Positions 1 to 14,000 of a stretch of DNA of 64,000 bases are shown in pieces. The notes beneath the pieces were generated by a model. That model was not told the origin of the DNA. It saw nothing but the letters and a program-made list of their open reading frames with translations, and ran no database searches. The DNA is from Lutjanus erythropterus (lineage: Eukaryota; Chordata; Actinopteri; Lutjaniformes; Lutjanidae). The stretch covers positions 13,216,833 to 13,280,832 of the forward strand of contig CM034591.1 in assembly GCA_020091685.1 (NCBI GenBank), given 5' to 3'. Position numbers and translations under genes: made by a program. Position 1 is the stretch's first letter. Every line of letters starts with the position of its first letter.

Positions 1-94
1 GGAGAATTGCAGATGAATTGTGATCTTCAGAGGAAATAGGGAGAGGATCATTTAAGCCAAGCCAGCACATGTGTATGAAAAAGGAGTATTTGTC

Positions 95-690
95 TATCTC
101 TTTAAAACACCAAAGTCACACAATAATTCCAACAAACTGAGTTTTGGTTAAGTGACGGTTTATATTTGGTTTATCAAATCGCAGTTTCCCATCAGAAAAG
201 GCTGTCTGACAGCAAAGTTAAGTGTTAAAAATATTCTTAATATAGCGTACACTTAAATTTATATCAGTATTTTTTATTTTTTTTGCTGCTGACCCTGTCC
301 ACAGCAGTTCATTGCTTAGATTTCATACTGGTGCCACCCTCACAGATGGAGGCAGTGGTAGACCAACAGCTTCTGCGTTCTGTGAGGTAAAACGACTGAC
401 TTCACCTTTGACGTGTGGTTAGTTTGGAGAGGGCGATATTTGGTTTATATGATGGTCATTTCCTGTCAGGAAAGGCTGTCTGGCAGCAATGTAAAGCGGT
501 GCAAATATTCTAAATATAGCTTATATTCAAGATGATATAGATTTTTTTTATGGTGGACCTTTTTTTAAAGTGTTTAAAATACCTTTCGTTGCTGATATCG
601 ATCTAGATTCTCTTAACTGGGAGCGTGTAGCCAGCATCTACTGTTGTTAACACACTGACTATCGTTAAATACCTCATACAACCCCACATC
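95..690. repeat. Fold-back MITE family A, two fused partial right arms
   Basis: The block 'gatatttggttta ... gaaaggctgtctg.cagca' occurs twice (about 160-230 and 430-490), each time followed by 'gctgaccctgtccaca' or a decayed version. The same arm is found in the full copies at 17997, 19234, 41895 and 49012. The left arm and the terminal 'ctatccctttaa' are missing, so this is a truncated or nested pair of copies. Confidence 0.7.
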
Positions 691-1636
691 CCTGTGAGAG
701 TTTGGCCACTGGTCTTATCTTGCCTGGTAGTGGTGATCGAAATGAGTCAGACACACGGCCATCAGCAGCTCATCTTCCTTCAGACACAAATAAACAGGCC
801 TGTCTGAAGTATGATTCACACTGACTCGCACACTCCTGCTCACTCTAATCACATTAAAATGTCCATACAGTATTTTCCTTGTTTTGAGAAAGCTGGAGTT
901 GCCGTAAAAGCAGCCGGTTCTGATTCACAGGTCTGGAATTTCAACCCCAGAATACCAGGGAATCAAGACACTAATTCCTCTCAGGCAGGCAGGATGTCTT
1001 GTTATAGACAAGTGAACAAAACCTGCTACTCTATTTGGAATGAATCCCCTTCCAATACATCCAAATGAAAAATGCATAAGAAATTGGTTGTCATTGTCGA
1101 ACTGCCTTATGTGACCACGTTGGTATGCATGGACTAAATCTTCTCGCGTGTGTGTGAGTGTTAATGAGTGAGTGGTGCTCTCAAGCCCAGATCTGATCCA
1201 GCTGTTGATGAAGCTCCCACAAGAATTATTTCCCTTTTTATTCCACAGCGCTGAGAACCCAGGGGCAGGGTGTGAGTATTTTTGTGTACAGTTTAGTGCT
1301 TTTGTTTCTTTGCGTGTGTTTTGGAAAGTTAGGACTGGGTGGAGATGCACTGGTGGACTTTACAAGGACGGGAGTGTCTCAGCTTAAAAGAGAAGATCGC
1401 GGCGAAGGGTTAAGCGTGTTGACTTTATCATCTTTCAGATAAATGACAAAATAGTCAAACAATTTGAGATAAAGACTTTGTGACTCTAAAAACAACAAAT
1501 AACATAATCTTCCGATTAAAAATGAAGAGTTATATGAGAGCAATAAAACACACCCTTGGTCAGTCTGATGTTTAACATATGGTAGATTCATTAGCTTATG
1601 GTGGCTAATGTTAGCAAACTTTAGATAAATATGTGA

Positions 1637-1755
1637 GGGATAATGTGCAATGAGCAGGTCATTATTGTGAAATAAATCCTGACAGGATGATGCAGGACTT
1701 GAATCATCCTGAAGGGGTTTATTTCACAATGATGACCTGCTCACTGTACATTATC
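1637..1755. repeat. Palindromic 120-bp MITE unit, copy 1
   Basis: The left arm (gggataatgtgcaatgagca...) is the near-exact reverse complement of the right arm (...tgacctgctcactgtacatt), with a small inner palindrome 'aggatgatgcagga/aatcatcct'. The whole unit would fold into one hairpin. A short open frame across it is only the repeat. Confidence 0.8.
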
Positions 1756-1976
1756 ATGCTTTTACCATACTCAGTTTTGATTGGTCAGCATTCTAAGGTC
1801 TGTTATTTCTGTATAACAGGCCGTTGTTATGAAGAACTGATCGTTGCTATGGACACAGTTCTGATGATAGACACCGGAGGAACAATAAAATCATTGTTAA
1901 ATTGCTAAAATCATTTTAAAATTAATATTTTGTTTTCAAATGATTGCTTTTTTTGTTACATGACCATGTAATAAGC

Positions 1977-2222
1977 AGGATAATGTACAGTGAGTAGGTC
2001 AATATTTCAAAATAAAGCCATAAAATCTTTTTTTAAATTAATATATTGTGTCACATAAATGTGTGCCAGTTTTTTTTCCTTAAGTTACCATGTAATAAAC
2101 AGGATAATGTACAGGGAGCAGGTCATTATTGTGAAATAAGCCCCTTCAGGATGATTCAAGTACTGCATCGTCCTGTTGGGATTTATTTGACGATAATGAC
2201 CTGCTCACTGTATATTATCCCT
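1977..2222. repeat. Palindromic MITE unit: half copy (1977-2030) plus full copy (2101-2222)
   Basis: The left arm 'aggataatgtacagtgag' starts at 1977 without its partner. A complete palindrome then runs 2101-2222 and ends 'ctcactgtatattatcc'. The sequence before both, 'ttac(atga)ccatgtaataa.cagg', is also duplicated, so a local duplication copied the element with its flank. Confidence 0.75.
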
Positions 2223-2656
2223 TACATAGAGACCCAAAGTGCATGTTTGGAGGATGACCAGGTGACACAGGAGATAGGGGTTAATTTTACCCAAACCATG
2301 ATTTTTTTTTAAATATTTTCTGCCATTCTTAAATGTTCATCAGTTTGTCACAGGAAACAGAAATTTGAATCTTCTGTGTGTAGAACCAAATTGCATTATT
2401 TTGCATAGTAATTAGGTAAAGTTATGGCGTCGCCCTCGAACATGGCGACAACCATCACTCACAGAGACGTGAGAATATTCAAAATGCACAATATGGCTTA
2501 GTTCAGCACATGTTAGAAATTTACTCACTTTTCTGCCTTTTTTGTGGTGTATAGCCACAGTATTACTGCAGAGTCAGGCTGTCACGAAAGTAGACATACC
2601 AGCAGACATTCACGCGTTTCAGGGCTACTATAGTGAAAGTGTTTGGTGGATAGCAA

Positions 2657-2750
2657 GGCGGGCAGGCAGACAGACAGAAAGACAGAATGAAAGGCAAACA
2701 GACAGGTATACAAGCAGACAGACAGCTATACACAGCCAGGTAGGCAGATA
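2657..2750. repeat. Imperfect CAGA/CAGG tetranucleotide microsatellite
   Basis: Purine-rich run of interrupted cagacagacaga and aggcaggc units. Low complexity; no coding signal. Confidence 0.7.
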
Positions 2751-3238
2751 TGTAATTTCTTTCTCCTTTTCTTGCCCTTCATCTGTCAAACATTAGCTCA
2801 AGTTAAATCAAGCCTCTTCTTTGACACCAGCTGTGACCGCTGACACGATTCTCGCATGCAACAGCCCCTGTTTGCATTTTTACATTTCCACATGAGTGTG
2901 TTGATGAGTGTATGTGTGTGTGTGTGTGTTTGTTGTGTTCTCTCTGTCATCAAAGGCTTTGAGGGAAATGATCTTTAATTCTGTCTGTAATCCAGGGAGA
3001 TTCGTTCGCTCTCAGCCCTCATATTAACCCCGTCATCAAATGTAGTGTAAATATACCGTACCCTCTCCTCAGGAAGGCTGTAAACCAGCAGCACTGATCT
3101 CTAATTGACAGTGTTTTGAATTACTACTTTCACAAAGACAGACACACAGAGAGCAGTGTGTCTCACTGGCTGATAAGTCCTAACATCTTTATTTAGTTCA
3201 TAGCATGGCTTCCCTTGATGTACAGGGACACACGAACA

Positions 3239-3248
3239 CGCACGCACG

Positions 3249-3290
<42 letters not shown>
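3239..3290. repeat. (CA)n microsatellite
   Basis: A cgcacgca run followed by about 20 uninterrupted CA units. The minus-strand open frame across it is poly Cys-Val and is spurious. Confidence 0.95.
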
Positions 3291-3291
<1 letters not shown>

Positions 3292-3390
3292 TCGAGGTTG
3301 TGAATATGACCTAAAATGTCACTGTATTTTTTTCTTTCTTTTTAAAATTATATCATGGTATTACAAAAATAATAAGGAGTAATCTGCTTG

Positions 3391-3475
3391 TGATAAAGTG
3401 CCCTCTATGGTGTACTTCTAGTGGACAAAACATGATAAAGTCCCCTCTAGGATATCCTTCCAGTAGTAGATGCAG
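3391..3475. repeat. Two-unit 42-bp tandem duplication
   Basis: The unit 'tgataaagtgccctctatgg' at 3391 recurs at 3433 as 'tgataaagtcccctctagga', followed each time by '.t.cttc.agt'. The spacing is 42 bp. It resembles a fish interspersed minisatellite-like repeat. Confidence 0.6.
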
Positions 3476-4905
3476 TGCATCACAACTTTTGGTACGCTGG
3501 TGCCCAGCTGCACACAGTTGGTGCCCTTATTTTTTTTGTCCCTGCCCCTCAGCCCAAACCTAAGTCTGCCACAACTATCCCTTTAATGTTAGCTTCCACA
3601 TCTTTGGGTTACACATTAGTGAGGAAAACAGAAGTTAGTGAATGTAACTCCAGTCTTATGAATACATTCATAGCTCTGTACCTGTGTGTTTTTGCAGCCT
3701 CAACAAAGCACATTAGTTTTAATATGCCGTAATGTTTATTACAGTAATGACAACATTACAACATCCATGATGTGGCAGAACCTGACACTGATGATGAAAC
3801 TGGTACACTGGTACAAACACACATGCACACACACACTTGCACAATCCCTCTATCAGAGCTGAAACACTCAGTCCTCAGGCTCAAGGCCAGGTATTGTGTT
3901 GAGTGTTTCACGGAGGTTGTTTCTGCTCGAATTAGCAGTCATCATTGTTGTAGCCCCATACAGGCTTTTTCCATTGTGCCATGCAGTCGATCATGTCAGA
4001 GCTGCACAGTATCTGATACCACCAGCTGCTTCATGGAGATCCTCATTGGTTACACCCTGCAGGATGTAAACAGCTTTATGGGCAGGGCAGATTTCAATAT
4101 TAGCCAATTTAATTGTCGCCATTAATTGTTACTGCTCATTTATTAGAATCCAGGGCCACATACAATAGCTTAGCACATATATAGAAGTATTTTTATAACC
4201 GCATTTACTGTATCTACTAAGTACCTCGATTTTTCATCCGTTGGCAGAGTTCAGATGTAATTATAATGGTTTTGCCGTGAAGGAATGTTTATTTGTAGAG
4301 TTGGCACATTACTGCATCACATTTTTATAGAAATTATATTTTGGAAAGATTAAATTTCCAAACCTGACATCTGGGGTGGTGAGAAAACCAAACATGAGCA
4401 TTAAAAGAAGGCTGTTACAAAAGCCTCATATGAGAGCTACAGCGTCTGTGGGTCTGTGGGTGAAGAGGGAAACCTTTGCCTAAAATAACCTCAGAAACAC
4501 TCGAGCAGACAGACGGAGCAGACAGAACAAGGCCTTAGCATGAGGATATCGCTCTCCCTCTTGGCCCTTTTTTATAGCTCTCTGGACACACTTGCACAAA
4601 GAAAATCCAGAGACTGGCTCTGCTCATTAGACCTCTGCAGGAAGGCTATTAGTATCAGAGATCATGAGAATGTCTCTGTGCCTTCTGCTCTGAAATACAG
4701 CTCTCTGTGGATGAAGACAGTGACCCAGAAAGACTTAGCTCTGTCGTCTCCTGCTGCTGTCTTTATACAATTCAAACCAAGCATCAACTCACTCCACAAT
4801 GCCAAGAACCCCACTGGAATGAGAATGCAGACTCAAGTCATTAGACCATCAGAGCTGTGTCTATTTTTCTTTACATGGCGTCTCATTTGTTTTTCTCGTT
4901 TTCAG

Positions 4906-5028
4906 ATATCAATGAGTGCGAGATCGGCGCCCATAACTGTGACAGACATGCTACCTGCACCAACACAGCCGGCAGCTTCAAATGCAACTGTGCTCCAGGG
5001 TGGATCGGCAACGGCCTCAAATGCACAG
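4906..5028 (+). CDS. fbn1: fbn1 exon: cbEGF18
   Basis: The acceptor is ttttcag/atatcaatgag and the donor is acag/gtaagg. The exon is 123 nt, phase 1 at both ends. It encodes (D)[11 protein letters not shown]..., with all six cysteines and a conserved N..F calcium/packing pair ([10 protein letters not shown]). It matches human cbEGF18 closely. This is the first fbn1 exon in the window. A longer open frame starting upstream reads through the acceptor in another frame and is not real. Confidence 0.95.
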
Positions 5029-8000
5029 GTAAGGCTGATGTCCTTAAATGCGCAGCTAAATGCTGCCACTCAATCGGTCCATTGAAACAGTATGTATGAT
5101 GTGCGTATTATGATGCATTCAAATAGAAGGAATGGAATTTTAAAGAAAGAATGAAATGTCCATGATTCAACCACCAAACAAAGGGATAAAAATAATTCCT
5201 TTTTTTCCTCAGACGTGACCAAAACCCAACTTTTGCTTAAAGGGTAACTTTTGGATTTTTCAGCCTGGATCCTATTTTCCCATTTTCTGTGTCGAAGTGT
5301 CTAATGGGGACAACGGTTTCTGAAATCGGTCCAGTATTGAGGGAGACACTGCAGCCAGCAGAAGCTAAACTGAGCCGCAACATAATCCCTCCAGGCAACT
5401 ACACACCATCAGTGTATATCCACTAAAACTTATTGTTTTTGCCACTAACAGTTTCAGATTGTTATTGTAAGTTTTTGACAACATTATGAGAAGGATCGCA
5501 ACAGAGAAAGACCTTTTTAAAAGAGTAAGATATGTTTTGTTTAAACAGAAACAGCTGTGTTATTGCTCTCGCCAAACTAACTAGACTCCCTTTGCAAAAC
5601 AGCCATTTTAACATTGTCATCATCATCTTCACTTAAATAGGACAGGAATGAAATAAAACTCCCCCAAAACATCTTGGTTTGGTCGACATAAACCCTTAAT
5701 TTAACAACAGATGTGAAAATTTTCTGGCCGTGCCCATCGTCTCTCCCTGTTCGTCCTCTGATGACCAGTTAATAAGTGTGAGTTAATAACAGTGAAAAGA
5801 AGATTCAAAATGTTTTGGGTGAGTTTTATGTTGTTTCTGTAGAGTTTCAGTGAAGACGATGATTTGACAAAGTTTTGCAAAGGGAGTCTGGTAGTTTGGT
5901 GAGAGTAATAAAACAGATGTTTCTGGTTAAACTTACTTTACTCTTTAGAGAAATGTCTCTGTACGGATCCTGCCCATAGTCTTGTCAGACACTTAATAAC
6001 AATCTGGGCCTGTCAGTGGCAAAAACTAGCACTTTTAGTGGACGTACCTTGAGAGGGCGCAGTTGCTTGGATGGATATAATTGTAGGTTAGTTTAGCTTC
6101 TTCTGGCTGCAGCGCTCTCCCTCAATGCTGGACCAATTTCAAAAATGTTTGTCCATGTTCAAAAATAATGAAGTTACCCTTTAAAGTTGGTTTGAAAATA
6201 CCAAAATCAGCAGTGAGGGGATCTTTAAACAAATATTGCCTGAGTAGCTAAAGCCTAATATACAGTAACTCACAGTGTTCTTTTGTGCTCTCCATTGTTG
6301 TCAAAAAACTATTGAAAACACATAAATCATCCACACCGCTGCACTAACTGACATGTTCCTACATTACAGTGTAGACAGGCACTGTAGTTTATTTTGTTTC
6401 AGTCCCACACACAGTGCCCTGGCACTGTAAATACTCCTGTATTAATCCATAGCTGAAAATAGACCCCAACTAATGCACAATATTTACTGCTGTATGAGTG
6501 ACATTTGTTAAAAACTAGTGTCTGGATGTTTATGGAAGTTTTTAGCCTTTTTTTTAAATTAAACTGTATTTTTGAGCAGTTAATTAAGAAATTATATCTT
6601 CATTTGAGAATGAATATGTTTGTGCCACAGATTCGTATGGACTAATGCATTTGTCTGTGGTCTTTTCATGGGTTTGTTGACAATAACAGGATTTGTATTG
6701 AAGTTTAAACTTCAATAATCCGAATTTTAGGCCTTAAAAAGTCTTGACGTGCCTTTAATATGATTTTGACAGGCCTTAATTGATTGGATTCTGAGGTTGA
6801 TGTTACTTTTATGAAATTACATTAACTTCAGTCGTGCTTTTAAATGTGTTTTTTGGGCAAAATTTGTGTTGATCACGCTGTAACAACCACAAAACAAAAC
6901 CAGCATGGAACCAATAACCACTAATGCAAACGGTGCAGCCTGGTCAGGATTTATTGGAGGATACCCAGTTAACTTCATGCTCCAGCTTCAAGTGTAGAAA
7001 GGACAAGAAGTCTCTCATTACTTGATTTGGATGAACAGATTTCATTAACAGATTAATAAATATGAATTAATAAGAGATTAATGCCTTTTTGGATGTGAAA
7101 TCATTCACAATGGTTTCAAAAAGGTCTTAAACGTCTTGCATTTAATTTGTTGAAACCTGCAGAAACCCTGAATAAGAAAAATATGGAATATAATGAGCCT
7201 TATTCTTTCCTCAGAACTTGGATGCAGTAGTTTCCACCTGCATCATGTAATTGCTTTGGACTTTGTTGTGTTTCAGACCTGGACGAGTGCTCCAATGGAA
7301 CGCACATGTGCAGCAACAACGCTGACTGTCACAACACCATGGGCTCATATCGCTGTTCGTGCAAGGAAGGATTCTCCGGAGACGGTTTCTACTGCTCAGG
7401 TCACACACACAAAACCAATATCCTAAGCCATGTTTTGGCTTTGCAAAAGATAGATGAATGCATTGTGTGTTTATTGACCATGTGTGCGTGATCATCACTA
7501 CAGACAGCGACGAGTGTGCAGAGAACAGCAACCTGTGTGAGAGCGGCCACTGTCTGAACCTGCCAGGAGGCTACCGCTGCGAATGCGACATGGGCTTCAT
7601 CCCCACTCCTGACGGAAAGGCCTGCGAGGGTAAGGCAACAACATAACAACAACACTCCTATTCCTGACTATCCTGGTTCCAGACCTCTGAATTGGTGCCC
7701 ACATTTAAATTACGTTGAATGATTCAAAAAAGGTCTGGTGTTACTCTGGTGAATGGATGTTTGTTTTCCTGTTTGGAGAAACAGCCGATCCAAACAGATG
7801 CTGCCTTCAAGTGGAGCTCGTGAGATAGTATTTTGGACATGGGAAGTACACAAAATGTTCAGCATCTTAGTGGTTTTAGTTGTGAGAACATTGCTAAGGG
7901 ACTGACAACAACAATGGATCTTGTTCCTTTTTTGGATTCGGTTAATGATTTGGTGTTTTTTGCGTGGAAACATCACATCTCGTCGTGAGAAATCGCAGCC

Positions 8001-11000
8001 AACAAATTTTATCTTTTAATAAGTAACTTCCTTGAGCTTAAACGTTTTACAAAAAGGAGTGCCACATCAGCTTTAAATGAACAGACAAAAGCTGATGAAA
8101 ACCTCGCTATCCTAACGCTTTATTGTTAGCTAACAGTATGCTAGCTAATGTGCTAACTGCTGATTAGTGCAATCGATCATTCCTAAGGCTTGTGCTCCAA
8201 TTACAGCTGAGAAAGGTTGGTACCTGGTAGAACCTCGGTCAAGTTTCTCCTTTCACCTTTCCTGTACTTAGATGTGCTGTATGCCAGGCTCGTCTATATT
8301 GAAAAGAAAACCAAATTTTGAAGGTGGTTGAGAGATTTTGCTGGGGGTCCTGTAAAAGCAACTTATAATGCATGTGGTCACATCTAAGATGGCACAAGTC
8401 TAGGTAAGTAGCAGGCTAAAGATTGATGTAGCTATCAGATTTAATAGACTGATCAATTATAAATGCAGCACAGACTGAAAACGTGTTTTTGTCCCAGCTA
8501 TAGACTTTATAGAAATATTTTTTTTTTTTCACATGCAGTCTCTCTTTCCTGTTTTGTCCTCCTTATTTCACTCATATCACACAGCGTATTTAAAACTAAA
8601 GCAACATGAGGTAATAGCAGATTTAAGGTGGGAGCAGGACTTATGTTAGAGAACAGGTTATCAGATGTTAGCCTGCAATCATTAGCCATCTTACTTCTTG
8701 TACTTACGTCTTCTTAAAGTCCAGATGAAATGTTTTTTGAGAGGATGTAGCTTCCATGGGATGGGACATAACGTTGGGAGGAATTTGATATGAACGTCAA
8801 AGTGTGCATGTCATAAATGGCGTACTGGTTACTAGCAAACTAACCAATGAATCCTGGTCATGTCTAGTAGTTATTTTTAGTTTTCAGTTGCAGTTTGGTC
8901 AGGTTTCGGCACAAAATCCACTTCTGTGGGTTTAGGCAAGAAAACTACATTGTTTGTGCGGGTTTAGGAAGAAAAATCATGGTTTATGATTAAAATAGAA
9001 TCTTTCACATCATTAGAAAGGCTTTCTGGCAATAACAAGGACACATTGTTGAGGCAGCAAGAATTAGCCAGTTACAGTACAGTGGCAGTAGCCAATCACA
9101 GCACATTAGGTCAGGACAAGTAGAAATCTCACAAGAGTTTCACAAATCTTGTAAATCAAGGGATTCCTTCTAGACACGGGGATTCCCTAAAAACTTGGTA
9201 TTTCGCCCAGATGGGCGTGGTTTTGCAGGATGTAGCAGTGCACGCATCGGTAACTTCTATGAGCGTTTCAGCCCATGCCTTGAGTACACAGAAAAAAGTT
9301 GGACTGAATGGCAAAATATAAGGTAGTTTTACTTCTAAAACTTTGAAATTATGCAAACTAGACTGAATAATACACACATACAATATGAGATCAGTTTATT
9401 TGGTGTTTGTATGCCTGTTTGGGCAAGATACTACACTGATATCAGAATACAGACCCCACATCTTGGTATATTTTTGTTGTTGCACATAATTTAGTTCATC
9501 TTGTCAATATATTTTAGCACAGTTTAGTTCATGGGCGTAGTGGGAGTAAACCCAAGTAAACCCTGACCTATTTTTAAATCAACTGTGTCGGTCAACGAGG
9601 CGAAACAAGTGGGTACAGTTAAGGCAGAAAAAGTACTTGGATAGGTTTGGGACAAGATCATGGTTTAAACAGACCTAAAATATTAGAAAGGCAGCTGTGC
9701 CAGCAGTACAAGGAGCCAAAATCTAAGTGTATCTTTGTAATTTGATGATCACAAAAAGATTAAAAAATCACCTCTGTTTGAAAGTACAGTTAGGTGTGAG
9801 ATCTCCTGTTTGTTTAATCTTGGGCTTAAGGCAAAAATTAGATTATTAAACAACCTTTTAGGTTATCGTTTTGCTAGTTTATCCAAGAAGTGACAAACCC
9901 ACCCAAAGAGAGCTGACAAGAACGTGCATCAGGCACATGACTCTGTGTGATGCAGGACATAAGGCAACGCCTCCAGGTGAAATAGAAAAAGGTGAAAAAG
10001 ATTTTAGGGAAGACATTATTCATTTCATCTTTGTCTTTAACACTCAGACATGAGATTGAGTGGGCACAAGTGTCATTGTTTTCTGAAACTAATTAAACAT
10101 AACTCTCTTTGGCTAGTTTTAAAGAAAAAGATCCATGCCCACACATTATTAGTTGCTTAAAAAACCCCTTCAGCCAAAGTCACATGTGGAGAGAACAGAG
10201 ATTATTTGATATTCATGATCCTTGAATACTAAATGAAGTCAAGGTGCAGAGCTATGTGTAAACCACATCCTTAAAAAAATCATATCAGACATGATTTATT
10301 ACTTTTTGCACAATATTTTATATTTTTTAAAACATGAAAGAGCTCATTTCTATTGCATAAACTTTTATTGTCAATGAAGGCTGTATAGACTCTGTACAGA
10401 CTTACAAAGGCTACATGATGGAGTGGTAACAAAAGTTCGTACAGTCTGAATCTTTGGCTAATTCCTGAAAGAGATGATATGTATGCAAGGTGCCAAAAAC
10501 TGTATTCTTTTCATGTTCTTGCATGAGACAAACCTGCATACACCTTTCCAGCATATCTCTGGATTCATAACCTTGATGTTACTGATACATGGTATCCAGC
10601 TCTGCTTTGTCCGGGTATCCTGTAGGCTGTAGATCTTTTCAGGGAGATTTTAATTGGGATGTAGAATAAAACATTAAGGTGATGTAAGGCTGCATGTGAA
10701 CTTGTAACTGAGGAGGAATCCCGAGCGAAGCTTACTGTACAGTTGACATATGAACACATTTATGACTGGTAGCAGACGAGTGTGACTCATGCTCCCAGCG
10801 ATAAGGCATCGCTGGATTCAATTGAATGAGCAGACTGACCTCGTTTTGCTGATGTGTCAAACATCCTGAAATAACCTGTCCAGTCCTCCCTGTCTCAGCT
10901 CAGGCAGGACTGGACAGTAATGACTTGCGCAGAGTCTAATGATGTGGAAGAGCACAATTTCATAACCTTGGCTGCTGCTCTCATAGTGTATGTGTGCGTC

Positions 11001-14000
11001 TGTCTGGATATGTCTGGGCATTTTTTTGCCCCAGAACTGTCATTCTTTAGCAGAGGTGAGCGGCCTTCACTTCCTATTGCTGGCTGCCAATTTTCCACCA
11101 TGATCCCATGATCCACTAATCCCTCACAGCTGGGCCTCTCTCCCTCTCTTTCTCCCCCCCTCTTTATCATTCTCTCCCGCTTTCTGTCTCTTTTACAGAC
11201 ATAGACGAATGTACCTTTGCTGACATCTGTGTCAATGGACGCTGCCAGAACATCCCAGGACTTTTCAGATGTGAATGTAATGTTGGTTATGAGCTGGACA
11301 GGAGCGGAGGCAACTGCACAGGTAAGACCAGTCAACACACAACAGTCCAGCTGCCTGCCCAAATGATGCTCCGTTTATGCCCCAGTGAGCTAAGGCGATT
11401 TGATAGAGTGTAAAAAGAATGGAGCAACAACAGTGAAGAGATGAACAGCTCTCATCTCCCCTGAGATACAGTCAAGTCAAGTCGAGTCAGTTTTATTTAT
11501 ACAGCCCAAAATCACAATTTGCCTCAGGGGGCTTTATAATCTGTACGGTGTACAACTCCGTCTCTCCTTAGACCCTCTATTTGGGTAAAAACTCCTACAG
11601 ACTGTGAGATTATGAGTCTTACAGGTTTTTTTGCAGCCACATTGTGCAACATGGATCTAATAAAAGTAGTCTGACATCAGATCTGACTTAAATATATAAT
11701 GAAGACAGCTACTGCAATGCAAGTCAGCACACAACAAAACATCATCAATCTGCACCGCTGTAGTGGTAAACAACGAAGCTAAGCGAGAATCGAGCGCTTG
11801 TAGAAGTGGTATTTCTGTGTATGGAACTGTGTGTGTGTGCGTGCAACCGTTTAGGAGCCACAGTCAAAGATATCACCACCTTTCTTTTACAATAGTCATT
11901 TTTCATCTGGGGAAATCCAAAATCGCACACTGTATTCCCAGCTTAAGGAACCGCCCCCCCACAGGAAAAGCCACATAAGAAGGATCCCTCTCCCAGGACA
12001 CACCGCAATCACAAGTTAGTCTCTAAACACTTTGTTCAATAGAGATTGAAGACAATCCCCCTGCTTTTGTTGCTAAAACTGGGTGGAAACAATTAGAGAG
12101 TTTTACAAAAATTTCCATTGCCAAAACAATCCAAAGCCTTTAGGGCAGCCCTTCATATTATGGCGATGACATTGTGTGCTTCTCCTGAATTCATGTGGTG
12201 TCAGAATAATTGAAAAAATGATTTCCCGTTTGGGAAAATTCACATGAACGCCCCCTCAAGTCGGAACAACAACTTGGCAACTCAGGGAAAATTTTGTTGC
12301 ACAACTTGTTGAGCTGTTGTCTGTTGACGTCATGTAATCAGAAACATGATGGATGAAATTGAATATTTGGTTGATAACTTTTTTATTAATTCATGTATTG
12401 AATATCAGTGTTTTGCTCACATGTAATTTGTCATATGGTATTAGATTGCAACTGTTAGTTACACACCAAGAGGACTTTTCTACCAACACTGGTCAGTCCT
12501 GTCCAGTTTGGAGGATTTCCAACAAAAATAAACAGGCAGATTAGCAAAATTTTCCCCAGGAACCAAAGTGCACGTGTCATATTTGACAGGTGCAGTGTGC
12601 TGCTCCCTGTTGATGACATTCTTGATTACAATGGTTCTGTTCAAAACTGGTGGAAACAAAGGCTGGATCACAAGAGGTTCCAAGAATCTTGAATGGGACG
12701 TGTTCAGAACACCAGCACTAATTTGGTGGAAAAACACAGATTAGATCGGATTACAGTCAGAAAAGTCAAAGTGTGAGTCCTCCAAATCACAGTGCACGCT
12801 GGAATTCACACACTTTGCACACACTTCGTTCATTTTGAGGCTTGGTTTTTATTGATACCCACGCAAAAACAATCATTATTACCGATGAGCACTCCTCTTC
12901 CTGCTGCACACTTTGCAGCCAATAACCCCTCACCTGAACCAGATGGACTGTGTCCATCATGTATGAAAACATCTGACGCAGACGATCTCCTAATTTGTGC
13001 TGCACGTGTGAAAGGGCAGTTTCTGATGATGTCCCGCCCTGAATCTCAGGGTATAGTTCAGACTTCACATGTTACAACAGTTTAAGAGAGTGACCTAGAT
13101 TATTTGGAAAAGTTTTTTATTAGCATAAACCCTGATAACAAGTCAGGTAAAGCTATATATTTTAGTAGTTAAATAGTTTGTACTAGTGCAGCGTCCATGT
13201 TGTTTCCACATTAAGACTTAAAGGCTCATAAAACACACTTAAGTCAAAAGAACGACCACCCAACTCAGGAAATGGGACCCTTCAAAGAGCACATGAATGC
13301 AGCATAGCTACTGAGGAGAATGGGAGGAGAGCATTGTTTCTGATACAGCGCGTCCTTAAAAAAAATGTAAAGCGTGTAGATGAGTTAGCGGCTGTACTCC
13401 CCGCTCTAACAGCAGCTACCTTGCATTTAGAAATCCCCTGACAGCCAAAAGGCAGGGAGATCTCGAATAGTCTAGTAATGTGAGACTAAGGACGGACAGA
13501 CAGACTGAGACAGGAAAAGTCCCTGCTCCTCTCCCTGCTGTGGTGGCAAATAATGAAAAATTCTTATGTATGTTTCATGAAATGAAGAACCTCAACAGAC
13601 TGTTTGTTTGTCTATCTTTCTCAGACATCAATGAATGTGCCGACCTGACCATCTGTATTAATGGAATGTGTGTCAACATCCCTGGAAGCTACCACTGTAA
13701 CTGCCCACCAGACTTTGAACTCAACCCCACTCGAGTGGGATGCGTAGGTGAGACTCAACAAGCTCTCATGACACGCTGTTGGTGTTTGATCTTATCACAG
13801 AACTGATTCTGAAGCAAAAACATACCCGAACACCTGCGTGTGTGTGTGTGTGTGTGTGTTTACAGACACTCGCTCTGGAAGCTGCTACCTGGACGTTCGT
13901 TCCCGAGGAGATGCCTCAGAGAGCTTGGACTGCTCTAATGAAATCGGAGTTGGTGTTTCGAAGGCGTCGTGCTGCTGTTCCCTGGGCCAGGGCTGGGGAA

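Larger units (their letters stand above)
1..4905 (+). other. fbn1: fbn1 intron upstream of the cbEGF18 exon (partial)
   Basis: No D-x-D/N-E-C exon with flanking splice sites was found here, so the cbEGF17 exon must lie beyond the left edge. The stretch holds fold-back MITE pieces (about 95-690), palindromic 120-bp units (1637-2222), an imperfect CAGA/CAGG microsatellite (about 2657-2750), a CA repeat (about 3239-3290) and a 42-bp tandem duplication (3391-3475). The rest, about 3500-4900, shows nothing I can name. Short open frames in it are not supported as genes. Confidence 0.8.

Noticed and set aside
1-4905. Search for the cbEGF17 exon upstream of cbEGF18
   Set aside because: No D-x-N/D-E-C module with splice sites was found, so the exon lies outside the window.
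4540-5085. 181-codon plus-strand open frame overlapping the cbEGF18 exon
   Set aside because: It reads the exon in another frame and through the acceptor site. The real frame gives the conserved cbEGF module.
10895-11362. 155-codon minus-strand open frame over the cbEGF21 exon
   Set aside because: Antisense shadow of a verified exon and its pyrimidine-rich flanks; no domain.
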